NCBI RefSeq assembly: GCF_001022965.1
Contig: NZ_LECZ01000027.1
Coordinates: 620,001 to 684,000, forward strand
Direction of reading: 5' to 3'
Source of the DNA: Enterobacter genomosp. O
GTDB taxonomy: Bacteria; Pseudomonadota; Gammaproteobacteria; Enterobacterales; Enterobacteriaceae
DNA: 64,000 nt
Part shown: positions 60,978 through 64,000 of the stretch, piece after piece
Layout: each line of letters opens with the position of its first letter
How positions within the stretch are numbered: position 1 is the first letter of the stretch
Program-made: the position numbers and the translations under genes
The notes under the pieces: model-generated
Told to the model about the DNA's origin: nothing
The model's input: the letters and a program-made list of their open reading frames with translations, nothing else
Database searches by the model: none

Positions 60978-63140
60978 TCAGCACCTTCTGACCTGATGTA
61001 ACGCCCTGATTGACTCAATCGGCATCGGCTGGCTGAACCAAAAACCCTGCAGTTGATCGCAGCCAGCCAGCCGCAGCAGCTTCATTTGCTTCTCGGTTTC
61101 GACCCCTTCTGCGACCACCGCCATGCCCAGCGCATTGGCGATCCGCACCGTGCCGCTCACCAGCGCGGCCGCCTGCTCGTCGTTGTCCACCAGCCCGGCC
61201 AGCGATTTATCGATCTTGATGGTGTCGAAGTTAAAACGCCGCAAATACCCAATGCTTGAATAGCCGGTACCAAAGTCATCCAGCGCCACCGCAGTGCCCA
61301 ACGCTTTAAGATTGGCTATCGCCATGCGGGCGCGCTCCGGGTTTTCCAGCACATAGGACTCCGTGACCTCAAGCTGCAGCCGGTTAGCCGGGAAACGGGT
61401 GGTCTCCAGCACGCTGGCCACTTTTTCTTCAAAGGCGGGATCGCGAAACTGTGCGGGAGAGATATTGACGGAGAGCTTTAAGTCACCGTACGGCTGCAGA
61501 TCCTGACAGGCCCGCTGCAGAACAAACTGGCCCAGTTTGTAAATCAGACCGCTGGTCTCCGCAATGGCGATAAAGGCATCCGGGCCAAGCGGCCCGTCCG
61601 GGCGACGCGGCCAGCGTACCAGCGCTTCGACGCTGCTCATTTTCTGGCTGCGGGCGTCGATAATTGGCTGATACCAGACCTCAAACTCATCGCGCTCCAG
61701 GCCGAGGCGGATCTGATTTTCAATCGCCAGCTTGCGCTCACGGGCGCTGTTCAGCTCCGCGTCGTAGTGGGTGATACGCCCTTTCCCGCTCATTTTTGAG
61801 TGATACATGGCAATATCGGCGCGGCGAAACAGCTCGGAGCTGGTGCACTCAATCAGGGTACCGCTGGCGATTCCAATGCTGGCGCCAATATGGATGGTGC
61901 GTTCCCCCAGCTGAACTGGGGTGTTGAGATAATCCAGCACCGATGCGGCAAACGCGGTGGCCTGTGCCTCAGCATTGTCACCGCCGATGGTCATGGCAAA
62001 CTCATCCCCGCCCATTCGCGCCAGCATTCCGCCCGGCGGCACGCGTTCATTCAGCGTTTTCGCAATCGCCACGATGAGATCGTCACCCACGCTATGGCCG
62101 TAGATGTCATTCACGTCCTTAAAGCCATCCAGATCGATAAACACCACGCTTTTGACGTCGATATCACCGCGTAAACTCACCCGGTCCAGCGCCTCGATGA
62201 GCGCACGGCGGTTCGGCAGATGGCTCAGCCAGTCCGTTCTGGCGACCAGACGCGCCTGGCTTTCTCCGCGCGCAAGCTTGTACAGCCCCACGCTGCTCAC
62301 CAGAATGAAAAGCAGGATCAGCCCCGACGCCAGCACCACAATCTGCCGGATGTCAGAGGAGGCAGCCCGGGCGGCCTGCGCGCCCGGAAGCCGCGCCTGC
62401 CAGTTCAGATAGCCGACTAACTCCCCCGCCGCACTGCGCAGCGGCATGCTGCGATCGTTGATTTTGCCTGGGGAATAGCTGAGGTTATCGATCTGAAAGG
62501 TCGCTCCCAGGTCGGATAATATTTTGGCGTTCAAATGCCGGGTAATCACCAGATAGCGGCGCGTTCCGTCGGTCACCTGTAATCTTCCGACCATCGGGCG
62601 AATCAGCCCTATGCCGACAAAGGCGACACCGTGGCGCGTCTGACTGATTCCCGAATAGATATTTTTCTCACCAGAGAGCGCTCGCCTGTGCTGGTCAATA
62701 AGCGCTTCGAGACCCTTGCCAAAGAAGTCGAGGTTTTTCTCGTAGAAGCGTTGGCTTTGAAACGATCCCCAAATGACCCTGAAATGTTCATCAAGCACAA
62801 AGGTCCCGTCATAGAGATTGTTGATTTTAAAGCCGGCACCCCAGGTGTTATACAACCAGTCGGTATCCAGCGCGGGTCGGTAGGCTTCCCGCACCGCATC
62901 GTCCCAGACGGCGTTATCAAGCACCAGAGAGGAGACGCGGTTAACCGAGGTTTGAATGGCCCCCTGTACGGAAAGCGCCGAGCGGTGTTCATCAATTTCG
63001 TTGGTTTTGGTGCTGATAAGATGCAGAGAGAGATAAAGCAGTGCGACGATGGAAATAATTAAGCCGATCCCCGCCATGAAGACCATGGCAAACAACGTTC
63101 TCGCATTGGGAATATTGCGCCAGCTTAATGTGCGATACAT
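60978..63140 (-). CDS. CHASE4-GGDEF-EAL cyclic-di-GMP enzyme
   Basis: A 720-residue membrane protein: helix at about 17-40, a periplasmic CHASE4-type sensor (WDDAVREAYRPALDTDWLYN), a second helix (VVLASGLILLFILVSSVGLY), then a GGDEF domain with the intact signature ARMGGDEFAM and an EAL domain with VEALVRW, VALDDFGTGYSSIGYL, IKIDKSLAG and VVAEGVETEKQ. Both catalytic sites look complete, so it could make or degrade c-di-GMP; the net activity cannot be told. It is inserted between ydgD and mdtI, which are neighbours in E. coli. Confidence 0.9.
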   Translation of the reverse strand: MYRTLSWRNIPNARTLFAMVFMAGIGLIISIVALLYLSLHLISTKTNEIDEHRSALSVQGAIQTSVNRVSSLVLDNAVWDDAVREAYRPALDTDWLYNTWGAGFKINNLYDGTFVLDEHFRVIWGSFQSQRFYEKNLDFFGKGLEALIDQHRRALSGEKNIYSGISQTRHGVAFVGIGLIRPMVGRLQVTDGTRRYLVITRHLNAKILSDLGATFQIDNLSYSPGKINDRSMPLRSAAGELVGYLNWQARLPGAQAARAASSDIRQIVVLASGLILLFILVSSVGLYKLARGESQARLVARTDWLSHLPNRRALIEALDRVSLRGDIDVKSVVFIDLDGFKDVNDIYGHSVGDDLIVAIAKTLNERVPPGGMLARMGGDEFAMTIGGDNAEAQATAFAASVLDYLNTPVQLGERTIHIGASIGIASGTLIECTSSELFRRADIAMYHSKMSGKGRITHYDAELNSARERKLAIENQIRLGLERDEFEVWYQPIIDARSQKMSSVEALVRWPRRPDGPLGPDAFIAIAETSGLIYKLGQFVLQRACQDLQPYGDLKLSVNISPAQFRDPAFEEKVASVLETTRFPANRLQLEVTESYVLENPERARMAIANLKALGTAVALDDFGTGYSSIGYLRRFNFDTIKIDKSLAGLVDNDEQAAALVSGTVRIANALGMAVVAEGVETEKQMKLLRLAGCDQLQGFWFSQPMPIESIRALHQVRRC

Positions 63141-63180
63141 CAGCCATCCTCTTCACTGTTTTGCTTTTCTAAGCGTAATA

Positions 63181-63203
63181 CAGGCAGCGAATTTCGCTGC
63201 CTG
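63181..63203. terminator. Stem-loop after mdtI
   Basis: CAGGCAGCGAA (63181-63191) is the reverse complement of TTCGCTGCCTG (63193-63203). It lies just downstream of mdtI, with a poor U-run. Confidence 0.5.
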
Positions 63204-63224
63204 TAAATGACGGCGAGAGGTCTG

Positions 63225-63554
63225 TCAGGCGAGTTTTATCATGATCATGCCGGCAAGCAGCAGTATGAGGCCGATCCAGCCCTTGTTATTTAAACGCTGA
63301 CCGAAGAGTACCCAGCCTGCGGCTAGCGTGGCGGCGATACCAAAACCGCCCCATAGCGCGTAGGCCACCGACAGGTCGATCCCTTTTACCGCCTGGGACA
63401 GGGCGCTGAACGCCCCCAGAACCGCGGCAATCGACAGCAGGCCGTATATTTTACGGCGAAAACCATCGGAGAATTTCAGCAGGACGTTCGCCAGGATTTC
63501 CAGCACGATGGCAAGCCCCAGCCAGGCCGCATGAACCCACTCAAACTGTTGCAT
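63225..63554 (-). CDS. mdtI: MdtI, spermidine-export SMR subunit
   Basis: A 109-residue small multidrug resistance protein with four helices: [20 protein letters not shown] with the membrane glutamate, [20 protein letters not shown] and [13 protein letters not shown]. It forms a heterodimer with MdtJ and exports spermidine. It overlaps the 3' end of mdtJ by 14 bp. Confidence 0.94.
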   Translation of the reverse strand: MQQFEWVHAAWLGLAIVLEILANVLLKFSDGFRRKIYGLLSIAAVLGAFSALSQAVKGIDLSVAYALWGGFGIAATLAAGWVLFGQRLNNKGWIGLILLLAGMIMIKLA

Positions 63555-63903
63555 GGTTCTGCTCCTTCAGCTGTTTAGTCGGTTTACGGGTACCCGATTT
63601 AATCAGCACAATACCCGCCACCAGCGTCGTTAAGCCAGCGATCTTCATCGTTGTTAATGTTTCGTCAAATATCAGCACGCTGAACAGCGTAATCAACAAA
63701 ATACCGATCCCTTCCCACAGGGCATACGCAACGCCCAGCGCAATTTTCTTCACCGCAAACGAGAGGAAAATATAGGAAAGTGAAATCATCACCAGCATTA
63801 AAATAAAACCGGTGTTGCCATCGCTGACGCTGGCCCATTTCATCGACAGCGTGCCGGTAATTTCAGCGATAATCGCCAGGGCTAATAAAATCCAGTAAAA
63901 CAT
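63541..63903 (-). CDS. mdtJ: MdtJ, spermidine-export SMR subunit
   Basis: A 120-residue SMR protein: [20 protein letters not shown] with the essential glutamate, [40 protein letters not shown] and a basic tail. Start at 63903 has AGGAGAAAA ahead; a longer frame runs upstream. First gene of mdtJ-mdtI; the promoter lies in the last 97 bp of the window. Confidence 0.94.
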   Translation of the reverse strand: MFYWILLALAIIAEITGTLSMKWASVSDGNTGFILMLVMISLSYIFLSFAVKKIALGVAYALWEGIGILLITLFSVLIFDETLTTMKIAGLTTLVAGIVLIKSGTRKPTKQLKEQNHATV

Positions 63904-64000
63904 GATTTTCTCCTGCTTGAGAATATAATCCATCGTGGCCCGCTGCGAGCAGCAAACCAAAAAATACGAATTGAAATCAGATAGCTAAGCGCTTAGCGCC

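Overview
The window reads as the chromosome of an Enterobacter-type enteric bacterium (Enterobacter cloacae complex or a close relative such as Lelliottia or Leclercia). The backbone follows the gene order known from E. coli (rspBA-ynfABspeG-ynfCDE-dmsD ... clcB-ynfK-mlc-ynfLM ... asr-ydgU-ydgD ... mdtIJ). It is interrupted by an osmU operon beside clcB, as in Salmonella, and by a chromosomal rarA-oqxAB-oqxR efflux locus, as in Klebsiella and Enterobacter. One ERIC element (7640-7762) and a REP pair (6343-6417) also fit this group. The genus call is inference from gene content; no rRNA or tRNA gene was seen.

Layout. 1-4.8 kb: two MHS-family transporters followed by rspB and rspA, all on the minus strand (acid-sugar metabolism). 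4.9-10.9 kb: ynfA, ynfB-speG, ynfC, ynfD, then the molybdoenzyme ynfE directly followed by its chaperone dmsD; the second catalytic gene, the iron-sulfur subunit and the membrane anchor usually found between them are missing. 10.9-19 kb: accessory metabolism and transport (SulP, a lipoprotein made of a TolA domain III, LysE, LysR, GGCT-like, MipA/OmpV beside a two-component system). 19-24.7 kb: oqxR, oqxB, oqxA, rarA, with paired palindromes in the rarA-oqxA control region. 24.7-25.4 kb: SOS gene yebG with a near-ideal LexA box.

25.4-33 kb is the mosaic part. An AT-rich block (27.4-30.4 kb) carries a protein of eleven octapeptides joined to a four-blade domain with an exact 21-residue period, an AbiV-like HEPN protein, a T5orf172/GIY-YIG nuclease-like protein and a 65-residue orphan. 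Beside it lies what looks like a remnant of a P4-type phage satellite (an orf151-like gene with an upstream seqA/seqB/seqC-type immunity region), then a recombination scar made of the last codons of a LysR gene and 80 bp of rarA. That scar supplies the C-terminus of an HxlR regulator. A 24-bp imperfect palindrome (GTCCGCT-N10-AGCRGAC type) recurs at least six times between 13.4 and 30.4 kb.

33-39 kb: regulator-enzyme pairs (LysR-hydrolase, MerR-NAD(P) protein), an MFS exporter, a GST and a DUF1275 protein. 39.3-42.8 kb: osmYXWV osmoprotectant ABC importer. 42.9-48.6 kb: clcB, ynfK/bioD2, mlc, ynfL, ynfM. 48.6-59.2 kb: the complete putrescine-utilisation cluster puuP, puuA, puuDRCBE with PuuR-like sites, followed by an M32 carboxypeptidase; this block sits between ynfM and asr, which are neighbours in E. 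coli. 59.3-64 kb: asr with an exact RstA box, ydgU, ydgD, a CHASE4-GGDEF-EAL protein and mdtJI (spermidine export). Putrescine import and catabolism (puu), spermidine acetylation (speG) and spermidine export (mdtJI) thus all lie in one window.
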